Origin: Chloranthus sessilifolius
Taxonomy: Eukaryota > Streptophyta > Magnoliopsida > Chloranthales > Chloranthaceae
Length of the DNA stretch: 64,000 bases
Assembly: GCA_021018995.1 (NCBI GenBank)
Contig: CM037586.1
Span: forward strand, 149,834,060-149,898,059
Reading direction: 5' to 3'
Shown: in pieces, positions 23,445 through 34,969 of the stretch
Position numbering within the stretch: the first letter of the stretch is position 1
Layout: each line of letters starts with the position of its first letter
Translations under genes and position numbers: made by a program
Notes under the pieces: model-generated
Database searches by the model: none
Seen by the model: only the letters and a program-made list of their open reading frames with translations
What the model was told of the DNA's origin: nothing

Positions 23445-24004
23445 CAATGTAGTTAAATGACATATACGATCATATGCGATCCAGTGGCCTAATCGCATAT
23501 GCGGATCGTATAAGCGCTTTTGAAAAAATCCAAAAAAAATCCCATAAAATCCCCAAAATTCCCAATATTGAAAACTAACATATTATTGTTGATATTGTGC
23601 TCTATTAATTTTATAGAATGAGAAATAAAAGTATATAACCCATAAGTTTTGAGGGAAAATATAAATTTCATTGATTTTGAACAAAATAGTATCTTGGATG
23701 GATGTGGAAAGAGAAAGAGAACACTAAAAACTCAAAAAAGAGACCAAAGAGACACAAATCATACCTTCGATAGATGTGGTATGGATTAGAAAGATGAACC
23801 CTTCATTTATAAGCTTTGGGGAGCACTAAAAAGCAAAAATAATAATAATGATAAGCTCCAACGGTCATAAATATGACCGTCAGTCATGTATGCAATCGCA
23901 TACACATGTATACGATTGCATACATGACTGGGTCACATATGCCATCATAGAATATGCGACAGGAGCTCTTAGAATCGCATATGTGATCGCATATGACAAC
24001 AATG
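23445..24004. mobile_element. Non-autonomous hAT-type MITE, family B, copy 2
   Basis: 560 bp with a perfect 8-bp target duplication gttagatc (23437-23444 and 24005-24012). Ends CAATGTAGTTAAATGACA and, reverse complemented, CATTGTTGTCATATGCG. It inserted between the polypurine tract and the 3' LTR of the host retrotransposon. Confidence 0.9.
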
Positions 24005-24012
24005 GTTAGATC

Positions 24013-24708
24013 TGATTGTCACGATCTATGATAACCTAGTAGTTCACTCCCATATGTGTTAACAAGTATAACTATACTCATTTGCAAATCATGTATCGTG
24101 TTTGATTGAGTTTTTCTTATTCACAAATGTTTTGTTTTAAGGACAGTTTATAAGATTTGTAACTCTCTTGATGGTTGACCTTGACCACCTTTCATTTCGT
24201 GGTTAACCACTCTGATATTAGTGATTTCCCACAACCAAACTGATGGTCAACCATGAAATTAGTTCGGTAAAAGATTATTCTATATCTTTCTTTAGGGTTA
24301 CAACTAATATAAATAGTTTGTTAAGAACTCTTAGGTTTTTGTTCTCTACTTTATTGCTCAGACGTCTTTGTGAGAGAAAAACCTTCTTTGTTGTTGAAAC
24401 TTTTTTATCGGATCTCCTGATTATTCAAAAGCACTTTTGTTTCATTTTTATTCTCTGAAGTAAATAGCGCTTGAAGTTTCGAGCGTGTCTAGGCTCATGG
24501 ATTCGAGTGACCTTAGTGGATTCCAGGGTGTTGTTGTGGCTATTCTGAACACGAGTGGACCACTGTGTCACTCGGTGGTAGAAGGCGACGAATCGAGGAA
24601 CTATGGGAATGCATAGTGGATTCTAACGGTGCGGTTTGGAAATGTTTGATAGAACTAGAGAGTCTCCATTCATTCGGTACTTCCTGTAACCATTTAACTT
24701 ATAATGTA
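24013..24708 (+). repeat. 3' LTR of the 20372-24708 element
   Basis: 696 bp, aligned with 20372-21089; it directly follows the right target duplication of the MITE. Confidence 0.7.
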
Positions 24709-25357
24709 TTTGTTGTCTTCGATCTGGCATAGATCCAGTGGCTTTTTCCCTTTTGAGTTTCCAGGTGAAAATCCCGTGTGCAATGGTGATTGATTTACTT
24801 TATATTATTTATTTTCAATCTCATTGCTAGGCAAATCTAGGATACCGGAATTTCACATTCCATATTCTCCACACCTTATAGAGGAAACTACAAACCTATT
24901 CCACTAGCAATCCATACAAACAGATATGATGAGATATTAGGAGGCGAATCAAGATCCACATGACTCACCTTATCCAAGAACAACAAGGACTACATCTGAG
25001 AACTCAAAAGGACAAGAGAGAGAGAGAGTATTGTTTACTTAATCGATTTTCGCAGCTCAGCCAAGTTTTTTCATTAAAAAAAAAAGAGCAAATATTTAAA
25101 AATAAAATTTTTAGGGTTTACATCGATCATTCTGAATCTTCTCAAAAAGTTAAACTAGTAGGAGTCGAATCAAATTCGATTGCAACCCTGCGTTCCCCAT
25201 CTCCTAGATTCAAAACCCTAGATCTAAATCCTTTGATCCGACAAAATTAATGAAAACCATATACACCAATTCAATGGGTGAAGAAAAGAGAGACAAAAAC
25301 CATAACAAAGAAGGGATGAAAAATGATAACGTGCGCCGGGTAAGGGTAGGGATTTAC
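24709..25357. other. Unassigned; would be intron 1 of the 25442 gene if intact
   Basis: Lies downstream (minus strand) of the donor site at 25357. T-rich on the minus strand near 25075-25095, as introns often are, but no following exon was recognised. Confidence 0.4.
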
Positions 25358-25442
25358 CGTAGTCGGGACGAGAGCGTTTTGCTGCAGGAGGAGGCATTGC
25401 TACCTGTCTACCGTCTCCGTACCTCCAGTAACCGTCCGCCAT
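25358..25442 (-). CDS. Orphan first coding exon, RRM-protein-like N-terminus
   Basis: ATG at 25440-25442 on the minus strand opens 28 codons and one base, beginning MADGYWRYGDGRQ and later KRSRPDYG, then a good donor (G|gtaaat, intron base at 25357). Known: an N-terminus of this kind (MADxYWRY followed by a KRPRxDY-like patch) is found in plant RRM proteins of the nuclear-speckle / RBPMS-like group. No RRM domain is present here, and the frame after the donor becomes intron-like. A 5' leader with stops and a TATA-like ttataaag (about 25617-25624, minus strand) lie upstream. Further exons would have to be to the left, where retrotransposons and MITEs fill the DNA, so this may be a gene with distant exons or a broken one. 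Confidence 0.45.
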
Positions 25443-26106
25443 TGCTGACTCTCTATCAGGGAATAGAGAAAACGCAGAGATTTGTATCCTGTAATGAGAT
25501 CGAACGCACTAGATTAGGTTAGGTTACACACAAGTATAAAAGCTCTCTCCCTCTCTCTCCTCTAATGTTTCCTACTCCGCCGTCATTTACTAGACACTAG
25601 ACAGCGTGCGATTCACTTTATAAGTTTTATTCTCTCGTATGAGGGTTTACGATGGAAGATGATGCTGTGTCCATCTCTGACCGTCTGATCAATAGAAAAA
25701 CTCTTGGATGGTCAGCATCATATTTTAGCTTTATTGACTCTAAGTTTGCAAGTTTTTTTTCTCCTAAATTCCTAATAACCTGATACCTCCTTCGGGTCCC
25801 TCCTCTCTAATTCTCATATCTCATATCTCATATCTCATATGTTACATCCAAATAGCTCTAGCTCAGCTTTACTTTGACTCTAACTCTTCTCCAGGGTCTT
25901 TAGATCGTCTCCAAACTCCACTCAACTAATCTCGAGCAAGGGTACTTTTTAATTATTTTTTTTTATACTCTTTAAACTATCTTTATCTCTATTTATATCA
26001 AAGTAGTTAACACTTTTAACTTTTTAATATTTAAATTTGTCCTCACATATGTAAGACTACTTGACGTGCACATACTTTCATATACTAAAAGTCTATGCAT
26101 ATAAAG
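25443..26106. other. Putative 5' region of the 25442 gene and unassigned DNA
   Basis: CT-rich leader-like sequence at about 25535-25565 and a short tandem tctcatatctcatatc at about 25815-25840. No coding. Confidence 0.35.
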
Positions 26107-26512
26107 CATCAAAAATCGGTCGATACTGATGCGTATTGGTATCCCAATTCATGTATTTGATTTCCTATCGGCCGATGCTTCTCAGTTTCGGTCGAAATGT
26201 AGACTTTTCCTTTTTTTCTTTTTTCTTTGTTTTTTAAATAGGTCGATGCGTATCGGTATCGACCGATATGTATCGACCATGGATTAAAATACCAGAAAAT
26301 CGGTACGTATCGTCCGGTCAAAAAATCGGTACGTATCAGACGATACGTATCAGTACTAGTCCGTATTGAATGTATCGTTTGATACAAACGTCCGATACCA
26401 ATACGTATCGGTATCGGACGATATTTTGATCCATGGTTTCGACTGAGTCATATCGGTCTTGGGCAAACTGATACATGAGACCAATACTGATACCGATTTT
26501 GATACCTTGGTC
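26107..26512. mobile_element. Composite MITE rich in TATCGGTATCG repeats
   Basis: Outer inverted ends atcaaaaatcggt (26107) and, reverse complemented, gtatcaaaatcggt (26512). No clean target duplication. Contains the nested element at 26278-26435. Confidence 0.5.
26278..26435. mobile_element. 158-bp hAT-type MITE nested in another MITE
   Basis: Ends CATGGATTAAAATA and, reverse complemented, CATGGATCAAAATA. Flanks gtatcgac (26270-26277) and gtttcgac (26436-26443) match 7 of 8. Same terminal family as 9819-9896 and 10157-10665. Confidence 0.75.
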
Positions 26513-27136
26513 ACATTGTCATGTCCACCATGATGGGCGGATGCTCATTGTTGACTAACTCTATTTAAATATATTATAGGTACTTAATACTCTCTTTTTT
26601 TTTTTTGTATATTTTGTATATATAAACATTTATCTAAAATTAAATATATAATTTCTATATGGATAAAGGTGATCTTGTAACTTTTTTAGTCCCATATTAA
26701 TTTGTTGTCACATGGCACCCAATCACAAGATCAGGTACCACATAAAGGAGTGGTCCAATGATCATAACATTATTATAAAAAAAAGGCATAAAACTAGCGT
26801 TATCATTAGGTTGGGGCAACCCGACCAGTTATTTTATCGGGTCGGGTACGTAAACTTGACTCGGCGGGTTAGGCATGAGATCTCTGACCTTGCCTTTGGG
26901 TCGGGTCGTGTCGGGTCGACCAAGAGGACTTGTCAGGTTAGGTCAAGTATTTGCTGGGTTGGGTTGACCTGACCCGATATTTTATATGTAAAAGTATAAA
27001 AAATCGGAGTTTTTTATCGATGCGGGTCAGTGCACCCAGTGGCAAGGCTAGGATTTTTCTGATGAGGGATCCCTAATAGTCGTCATATAGTAATGATTTT
27101 GTCATGCTGGCTTTTATCAACGACAATCACAAAATA
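26513..27136. other. Unassigned stretch with a possible MITE
   Basis: About 26805-26985 is rich in gggtcggg/cccgacc and may be a MITE of the 7295-7770 kind, but no clear ends were found. Confidence 0.35.
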
Positions 27137-27245
27137 GAAATTAAGGCTTAGGATTCTTAGAAATATTGTAGAAATTAGGGTTTTAGGTTTCTAAGAGACA
27201 GCGTGGAAATTAGGGCTTTAGGGTTCTAAAAAATATTATAGAAAT
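27137..27245 (+). repeat. Three tandem copies of a 35-bp unit
   Basis: Consensus gaaattagggctttaggnttctaa...atattatag, diverged at several positions per copy. Confidence 0.75.
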
Positions 27246-28006
27246 TAAAATTATAAAAAAAATTCCACTATGAATAATATATTAGGGTTTTTTTTACTTA
27301 TTAAAAATAATAAAAATAATAATATTATATTTGTGAATTCGGCACAAAATCAATGGTCTTTGAGAGCTCTTCGCAATAGGCACAAAAATTATACTATGAA
27401 CTTAAGCTCTTCACGATGGGAGAATTCAACTCAAAAAACACAATCTCAAGTCTAGAGAGAGAGAGAGTGACACAAAACATGGTTTTTGATGAAGACATTT
27501 CCATTGATTGATTAGCTGGGCAAGCCTTACATTTAGAGAATGGAGGAGCTTTCTATAGCGAACCGCTTTGTACAGATTGATTACATAAAAGAAATATAAT
27601 CAAACAATTAGTAACAATTAAGAGAAAGAGAGAGGGAGAGAGAGTCAATTGCTCAAGTGGTATGTCTGTTGGTTTTGGGTTTTGATCCTGTGTTCCTCTA
27701 AGAGAAAGAGACTACTGGGAATAAATAGAGGGAATGAGATTGTAAGAATATGAGAGAGATGGCTGGGGAGAGAGAGAGAGAGAGAAGGGGAGGGGAAGAG
27801 AGAGAGAAAGTTGGAGCTTGAGATGGGGGGTCCTTGTGAAAATCTGTCTGTGTTGGAAGATCAGTCCTTAAGGACCTTAAGAGAAGGGGAGGGGAAGAGA
27901 GAGAGAAAGTTGATTGCATGGCTTTATATAGGGTCCCATGCAATCAACTTGGTTTTATCGTTTATTTTTCACACGGTTGACACAATTGATCGTACAATTT
28001 TATATA

Positions 28007-28039
<33 letters not shown>

Positions 28040-28480
28040 AATACTTATGATCATATAGCTACTCTTTTTTTGTGGCACCCGAATAATGTGATTAGGTGCC
28101 ATGTGATAACAAACTAATATAGAACCAAGTTATTTTTTGTACTAAATGAGGCTACTTAGTTTTAGGTGTCTCAACTCTATTATTTGAGCTTCAGGTGCCC
28201 TAGCTCACCTAGGCTTGTGAGTTGAGCTGAAAACCCTAAAAGCTCTAATTTTTTTAGTTGAGCTAAGTCGCCTTTTGAATTGGCTCAGCTCTTTGATATC
28301 TCTACTTCCAAGTTTGCATTGATCTCCCTCTTTTCTCATTTCCTTGTGCTTGTGGTATTTCAATTCTCCAAATAAGATCCATTTTTGACTTCCAATAGCA
28401 TGTACAAACCATCTCAACTCAAACAACATTATGTAAGTGTCATAAATTGTGAGAGGTGAACGAATATGACCTTAGCCACC
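27246..28480. other. Low-complexity, unassigned
   Basis: GA-rich tracts (27620-27645, 27768-27812, 27882-27912); the unit gagaaggggaggggaagagagagagaaagtt occurs twice. (ATT)n microsatellite at about 28007-28037. No coding recognised. Confidence 0.5.
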
Positions 28481-29129
28481 CATAGGGATACAAACCCTAA
28501 GCCGAAAACCGAGGGTCCCAAATCGGCCTGAACCGCATCGAAAACCGACATAGACTAAACTGAACTGAATTCAATTCAGTTCGGTTTTCGGTTTTCATTC
28601 ATTTAAACCGATTCCCAACTTGGTAGGTTGAGTAAACCGATCTTTAAATGTGCCTTAACTGATGCAAGCCGGACTTGAGCCGGCTAAAATCGAACCCGAA
28701 CTGGTGGTACACCGCGCCCAAAAATTACGATACCCAACCCAAACCCTCTCCCAGAACCGACGATACCCAGCCTAGACCCTCGCCCAGAACCGACGATAGT
28801 CTATATACTAACTATGGTTTATATAATATTATATACACTAACATTTACTCTACTACTCTTAAGTAACTAACTATACATTAGCTAACTTAATTTGTTTAGC
28901 CCCAACCCATTTTCGAACTGATCTGAACACCGAAATACACCGACACGAAGTGACCGGACAAAACCCAAATCGATTGAACAGAACACCGAAATGCATCGAA
29001 ACATTCTGTTTCAATTCGGAAACAGGTTGGGGGGCACCAAAATTGCATCCGTAGCGACCAATGATTTTCTATATGCACATTAAACTCCATTCTCATGCAA
29101 AGAGTGTCATTACATTAGCTTTTTCCTTA
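28481..29129. other. Possible MITE with ccgaaaaccga repeats
   Basis: 28495-28640 and 28915-29040 are rich in accgaa/ttcggt motifs. A 38-base unit with ccagaaccgacgatac is duplicated near 28750-28798. Ends were not defined. Confidence 0.35.
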
Positions 29130-29535
29130 AATTTTTTGGAATCCGACTCTCTTGACCATCATTTAAATACCAAAATAGGGTTTAAATGATCTTACACTAT
29201 CAATGGTGTAAGACATGAGTGATCCATATCGTTAAAGTGATAGATCATTGGTTGAAGAACAAGGCACACAAAATGGTATTTTAGGGAGATTTAAATTATC
29301 CGATCAGATGACCTTAAACTAAGGGAGGATATTAAAGTTCATCAATTGGATGGTTCACATCCACATCTAGACATATTTGTTTAGGCTGAGATATGTTCTA
29401 ATAATGGATTACCATGGAAAATATTTAGATTGATCATAAATGCGTGTCACATAATATAATAATAAATCACACTAAATGGTTCAAAATAAAAGGCATAATT
29501 TTAATAGTGTAAAATTATTTAAACACCATTATGGT
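29130..29535 (+). repeat. Dispersed repeat R1, copy 2
   Basis: Aligns with 14140-14600 in the same order (ctcttgaccatcatttaa, gtgatagatcattg, atggttcacatccac, atttagattgatcata). No terminal structure or coding resolved. Confidence 0.55.
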
Positions 29536-30785
29536 GATAGAATGTTGGTCCATAATTTCATTCTATTTTATCCAACCGGTTCAATGCTTTAAATCAACCG
29601 GCAAAACCGAGTTTTCCTTGAAAACTGTCATGCGGACTTTTGTTGGTAACTTTATTGCTATCTAAATGCATTGTTTGAAAAGTAGCTCTAAAATCATTTT
29701 AGAGAGTGATGTGTGACATTTTTTTAAGGGCTTGTTTTTTTTGAGATATGTGACACGTGAAATCAAAACTAATCGTGTGATAGCATGTCCATGGTCCCAA
29801 GATCCATTGTGTTGAAGATTGGAATGAAAAACAATCACCATCATCTTTTTCAAAGCGATCAACGATTTTCAGTACCCCTAGTAATCAATTTGGTAGGTGC
29901 CAATGGAAAAACCCTTCTCTGCACCCATCAATTGAGTGTACTGTCTGCAATATAAACCTTACCATATTGTCTAGCATTGCAATTTTGTTGGGATTATTTC
30001 TAAGCCGTGCATCATCTTAATCGGTTCGGTCTATTCAAAAATCAAATTCTCCATTTTTTTTTGTCGAACCGGTGAACTGCCGGTTTTTTATGAACCGGTG
30101 GGTTCTTCTGATTTACAAAAAACCGGTTCATATAATTATATCTTTTTTCCTATTTTGAAATTTAAACTTCTTCTCTTTTTCCTACTTTTGAAGTTAAAGT
30201 AGATTAAAATTTCCTATTACCTCACTTAAACAGATTGAGAACTTTTAGTTAAGTGGTTAAGCCTACCTGTTTAGGTAAAGCGCCCCCTTAATGATGTCCG
30301 GCTTTGTGTTAAGCGGTAACGCGCGTACCTTCATTAAGTAGCGCTTTAAGTGAATAGGTGCGAACAGAGGTTCCCAAAAGAATATACACTTTATTTAAAA
30401 AGTTTAGTAGAAAAATGGTACACTTCTAATCTAATTAAAACATTATTACAAAAGTGTTCCAAATAAGTCAACAATATCGGATGTTAAACTATAACAAAAC
30501 TACAAAAGAACTAATTTTTAATTAATAATTAGTAAATAGGTAAATAGTAAATATTTAATTTATTATCATTTTTACTCTATTTTAAAATTATTAAAAAGAA
30601 TTTACATTAAAATTATATATATATAATTTATTTATATATTTATTTAAGGTTAATTTTGTTGTCGAACCGATCCAGTCCAACCGGTCTGACCAAATCGGTG
30701 CCTTCGCTTGTTTAGTATGGGTCCTGATTTGTAAGACATTGTGTGCAACCATTTTACTATAATAGTAACAAATAGCTATTTTAAA
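29536..30785. other. Unassigned stretch
   Basis: aaccggt-rich sequence at about 29570-29610 and 30060-30125, and AT-rich DNA at 30480-30650. No gene seen. Confidence 0.4.
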
Positions 30786-31010
30786 AGGGATTATGGCTCC
30801 TATCCGGCATTTAAACACCAAATGATTTTAAATGATCTTAAATCATTAAAATATTATTTTTTATCTCACACTATTAAAGTGTGTTTTATCATTATGCCAC
30901 GTGACACACATCATTAATCAATCTAAATTGCTCAAGTGACAATCTACCATTGAAATATGTCTCAAAAGATGTTGAATGATATGCTGACTCTCTAATCTTA
31001 TCAAACCCTT
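30786..31010 (-). repeat. Dispersed repeat R1, partial inverted copy
   Basis: On the minus strand, tgagacatatttcaatggtag...cacttgagcaatttagattgat matches the R1 segment at about 14465-14510. Confidence 0.5.
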
Positions 31011-32249
31011 CATAGCAACAACGTTTGATTCCCTCAATACACCCGCACAATGTACCAATCTGTATCGCCTCCAATCGCTATGTCCCAGGAGGACTCACTT
31101 GTGTTGAGACCAACCGCAACCCTCTTTTGAATCCACAAAATCATGGTTAAATCCATAAGCTCTACACACCGCTCGAATCCTTGAGCACAAACACGCTGGA
31201 CTATATCAGCATAAATCTTCAAGAGTAATGGAGGGAGACCTTTGAGTCAGCAGAAAGTTATTAGAGTTTTCTATAAAAGACCTCCGTTGTCTTTTTTCAA
31301 AAAGTTACTTTTCTTGTTTTTTCATTCCATATATGATATAGATCCGATTTGAGTATATGAACAGTTGATTTTGATCCACTTGATGAGATCTACACAATGG
31401 GAAGGTTATTGGGATAATTTGAAACTATTAAAAACTGTTTAAGTCCCTTCAAAGGTAAGAATATCATGAACCATCTCTAACCATTAATTAGGTCCACATG
31501 CCCATCTATACACTGTGGCACAAATCTAAACACATTGAAAGTGTTATGAGGTTTGACATGAATAGTGACAATCTAAGATCTTACATACACAATGGACCAT
31601 GTCTCCAGAAGCGGATGTCTTGAGTTCGAATCCCAATGCCTGTTGGCCACTCGCAAAGATTCTCTATTTACTTGGTACGTGTGATGTGCCAGTGTTGCTG
31701 GTGCTCTAGGACTTAGTTGGGTGCTATAGAAGGCCTACTAGATATCCCATTATAAAAAAAACCTTAAAATTTTCAGATTTGCATTAAATTAGATTTTCCC
31801 ACTAAACACATAATTTTGTAAGAGTTAAGTTAATCTCCTTTTTCTTAGATGGTTAACTATATAGAAGAAGTGCACGCCTATCTCTGAGCACACAAACAAG
31901 TGCAAATACACTTTTAACCCTTCAATGATTTAGCCCCTGTATAGGGAGGATGATCTAGCATGGAAGCGGTGTTGAGGTTTGATGACTAACACCAACTCTT
32001 TTTATTGACTTTCTGAATAAATCTAAAGAGATTTAGGTTTTTACCCCCTTTTTTTTTAAGAAAAAGAAAAAATATAAAACTTAAAACTTCCTAGCGCTTT
32101 GCTAGCCCGATTAACCGACTGGTTCGTAAAAAATGGTGCAGTTCCCTGGTAGAACATGCTAAAATATAAATGGGTCCACTTTTAAAAACATTATGTCTAA
32201 TAAATGCCGATTTTTGGCAATGATCCACAATTATGGTAAAAGAAATTGC
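31011..32249. other. Unassigned, with a coding-like patch
   Basis: 31034-31222 (minus) is open for 62 codons with unusual, balanced composition (IYADIVQRVCAQGFE...); I do not recognise it, and it abuts the R1 copy. A tRNA B-box-like gagttcgaatccc lies at about 31621-31633 without a foldable tRNA around it, so it may be a SINE scrap. Confidence 0.3.
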
Positions 32250-34969
32250 CAAAAGATTGGTTTGTTGGGATTTTAAATGAGATTTGACAGAAATGCCGTC
32301 CAATCGTTGCTCCAAAAGAAGAGGAGATTGGATTTGAAATTATAAAATTCTATGAGGAGCTATACTCAAAAGATAGAGTGCATAGACTGATACTAAATGA
32401 GTTACACTTCAAGAGTCTATCCAATAGCCAGAAATTGAATTTAGAGGAAGAGTTTATGGAAGAAGAAATTAAAAATATTGTTTTTAAAAGTGGTAAGAAT
32501 AAAGCACTAGGGCCTGATGGTTTTACTATGAAAATTTTCCAATGTTTTTGACAGTTAGTCAAATGAGATGTTATGGAGGTATTTAAAGAGTTTTATGAGA
32601 ATGGTACGGTGGACCGCGTCATTAGCTTAAATTTCATTATTAAAAAGGAGATGGCGGAAGAAATTAAAGATTTCAGTCCTATAAGTCTATTGGGAAGTGT
32701 ATATAAAATTCTCTCTAAATTTCTTGTTAACAAATTGCGTAACGTGATGAAGGAAATTTTCTCGTTGAACCAAGGTGCTTTTATTTAGGGGCGATAGCTG
32801 TTGGATATGGTAGTGGTAGCTCATGAGGCTATTCACTCAATTCATAAAAGAGGAAGAGAGGGAATAGTCTAGAAATTTGATATGAAGAAGGCATATGATA
32901 GAGTTAGTTGAAATTTCTTTTCATATATGATGGAAAGGTTGGGTTTTGGAGAAAGATGGAAGAAATGGATTTGTAGGTGTATATCTTCACCTTGGTTCTC
33001 GATTCGGGTTAATGGATCCTCAAAAGGTTACTTTCGTAGTTCCAGGGGGCTTAGACAAGGTAACCCTCTTTCACCTATGCTTTTTAACATAGTTGCTGAA
33101 GCTTTAAATGACCTGATTGTCAGAGCTGCCGAGTTGGATCGGTTTAAAGGTTTTTTAATTTCCAGAAGGGGGATTAGAGTAACTCATTTATAGTATGCAG
33201 ATGATACAATCATTTTTTGTGGGACTAACCTAGTGGAGCTTCAAGCTATTAAAAATGTGCTAGTCATTTATGAAGCAGTATCTGGTCAGAAGGTAAACTT
33301 GTATAAATATAAAATTTATGGTATCAAAATAGAGAAGTTGGGTCTGATAGCTCTGACTGAAAGTGTGGAGTGTCAAGTAGACGAGTTTCTATTACTTATT
33401 TGGGGCTCTCATTGGGAGTTGGTAAGCCGAAGATAAAGTTGTGAGATCTTGTTATAAGTAAATTTAAAAAAAAAATAACAGTTTGGAAAAGTAAAATGCT
33501 TAGTAGTGGGGGAAGACTCACTTTGATCAAATCTACTTTATCTTCCATTCCTATATTTTATTTATCCATGTTTAGAGCTCCACAAGAAACTATCAAGCGA
33601 ATGGAGAAAATTATTAGAAATTTTTTATGGGGAGGGAAAGAAGATAAAAAAATTTATCTTATGAAGTGGGAGACACGTTGTCTTTCAAAGAAAGATGGAG
33701 GGTTGAGCATTAAGAAGTTGAGATTAACTAACATGGCCTTGTTAGGAAAATGGTTATGGAGGATGGGTGATAAAAGTGAACAGAACCATCTTTGGTGGAA
33801 GGTAGTTAGAGACAAGTACGAGAATCCAAAAAATGAGAATATCTTCAGAAGTTTGATTAGCATAGGGTTGAGATGGTGGAAAAGTATTTGCTCGGTCAAT
33901 GAAGAGTTGAGAAAGAGGGTAGATTCAATTGGGGTAATGGTAATAGAATAAAGTTTTGGGATGATGTGTTGATTGGCGATCCTCCTTTGAAAGATATATT
34001 TTTGGCTATTTTCAGTATCGCCTTAAATAAAGATGCGTATGTGAATGATATAAGTGAGATTATCAATGTTTATTATCTGAGACATACATGTTTGCAGAAA
34101 TCTGAATGTTGAGGAAGGGTTGAGTATGATTGGGCTGCTCCATGTTTTAAACAATTGTCGTAGAAATGTAGCTAATCGGGATTTCAGGATTTTGATTCCA
34201 CATGCCAAAGGTATTTTTTCTGTGAAATCTTTCTATTTGAATCTTCATCAGCAGTCAAGGCAAAATCTGAATTGGGTAAAGATCTGAAAGAAGAAGATTC
34301 CTTCCAAAATTAAATTTTTTGGATGGAATGTTGGTTAGGGTAGAATCCTTACCATCGATCAGCTCAATCGAAGGGGGTTGAATTTGAGAAATAGATATAT
34401 TATGTGCCTTCAGGGAGAAGAATCCGCAAATCGTTTTCTCATTCATTGTTGGGTTGCTAAAAAAGTTTGGAATGTGGTCCTCCAACAGTTTGGAGTTTTA
34501 TGGGTGTTTCCGAAATCATGTGTTGATGTCCTAGCTGCTTGGGTTGGGGTCGGATTTGAAGGAATTAAGGGAGAATTCTAGAATTTTATGGATCTTGCTG
34601 TTATGTGGTCTCTTTGGGTAGAGAGAAATAGTCAAATTTTTAATAGAAAAAAAGTTTGTTTCTATGATTCTTAAGGATGTTCGAGATTTAGCTTTAAATT
34701 GGATTAAGATTGGATATTGTTCAATGCATTATGAAGATGTAGACTTTATTCATGAATGAGATAGCCTATGCATGTAGTCATTTTCCTCTCGTGTTGGTTT
34801 TACTTTCTTGTAGATTTGGTAGATCAGTTGACTTGGGGGTGAGGTTTTTTCGAGTGATGGGTAATTGTTTTTAGGTTTGCTAGCATCTGCTGGCTTTTTC
34901 TGATTTGTATTATTTGTTCAATATAATAAAGGTTATTGGTTATCGATTAAAAAAAAAAAAAAAAAAAAA
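32250..34969 (+). pseudogene. 5'-truncated L1-type LINE with poly(A) tail
   Basis: Reverse transcriptase of the plant L1 type in broken frames. NKALGPDGF lies near 32498-32524, then FSPISLLGSVYKI near 32674-32712 and KFDMKKAYDRVS near 32874-32909. GLRQGNPLSPMLFNIV is at about 33049-33096 and the catalytic YADDTIIFC at about 33196-33222. Downstream come SGGRLTLIKSTLSSIP (33508-33555) and the C-terminal zinc-binding region with FLIHCW near 34435-34455. Then an A-run at 34949-34969. At least eight stops or frameshifts. The endonuclease part is absent. I looked for a target duplication after the tail and found no match upstream. Confidence 0.9.
34949..34969 (+). other. LINE poly(A) tail
   Basis: 21 consecutive A directly after gttattggttatcgatt, the usual end of an L1 copy. 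Confidence 0.9.

Larger units (their letters stand above)
20372..24708 (+). mobile_element. LTR retrotransposon without recognisable coding
   Basis: Two direct repeats of about 700 bp, 20372-21089 and 24013-24708, both start TG-TTGTCACGATCTATGATAACC and end cattcggtactt-ctgtaac-atttaa---ataatgta. After the first is a weak primer site (cggtatcatag, 21095-21105). Before the second is a polypurine tract AAAGGGGGAGA (23424-23434). The interior has no gag or pol I can recognise and is split by the MITE at 23445-24004. No 5-bp target duplication was found. The LTRs differ at many sites, so the insertion is old. Confidence 0.75.

Noticed and set aside
31600..31640. gagttcgaatccc considered as the T-loop of a tRNA gene
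   Set aside because: No matching acceptor stem, anticodon arm or A box at the right distance.
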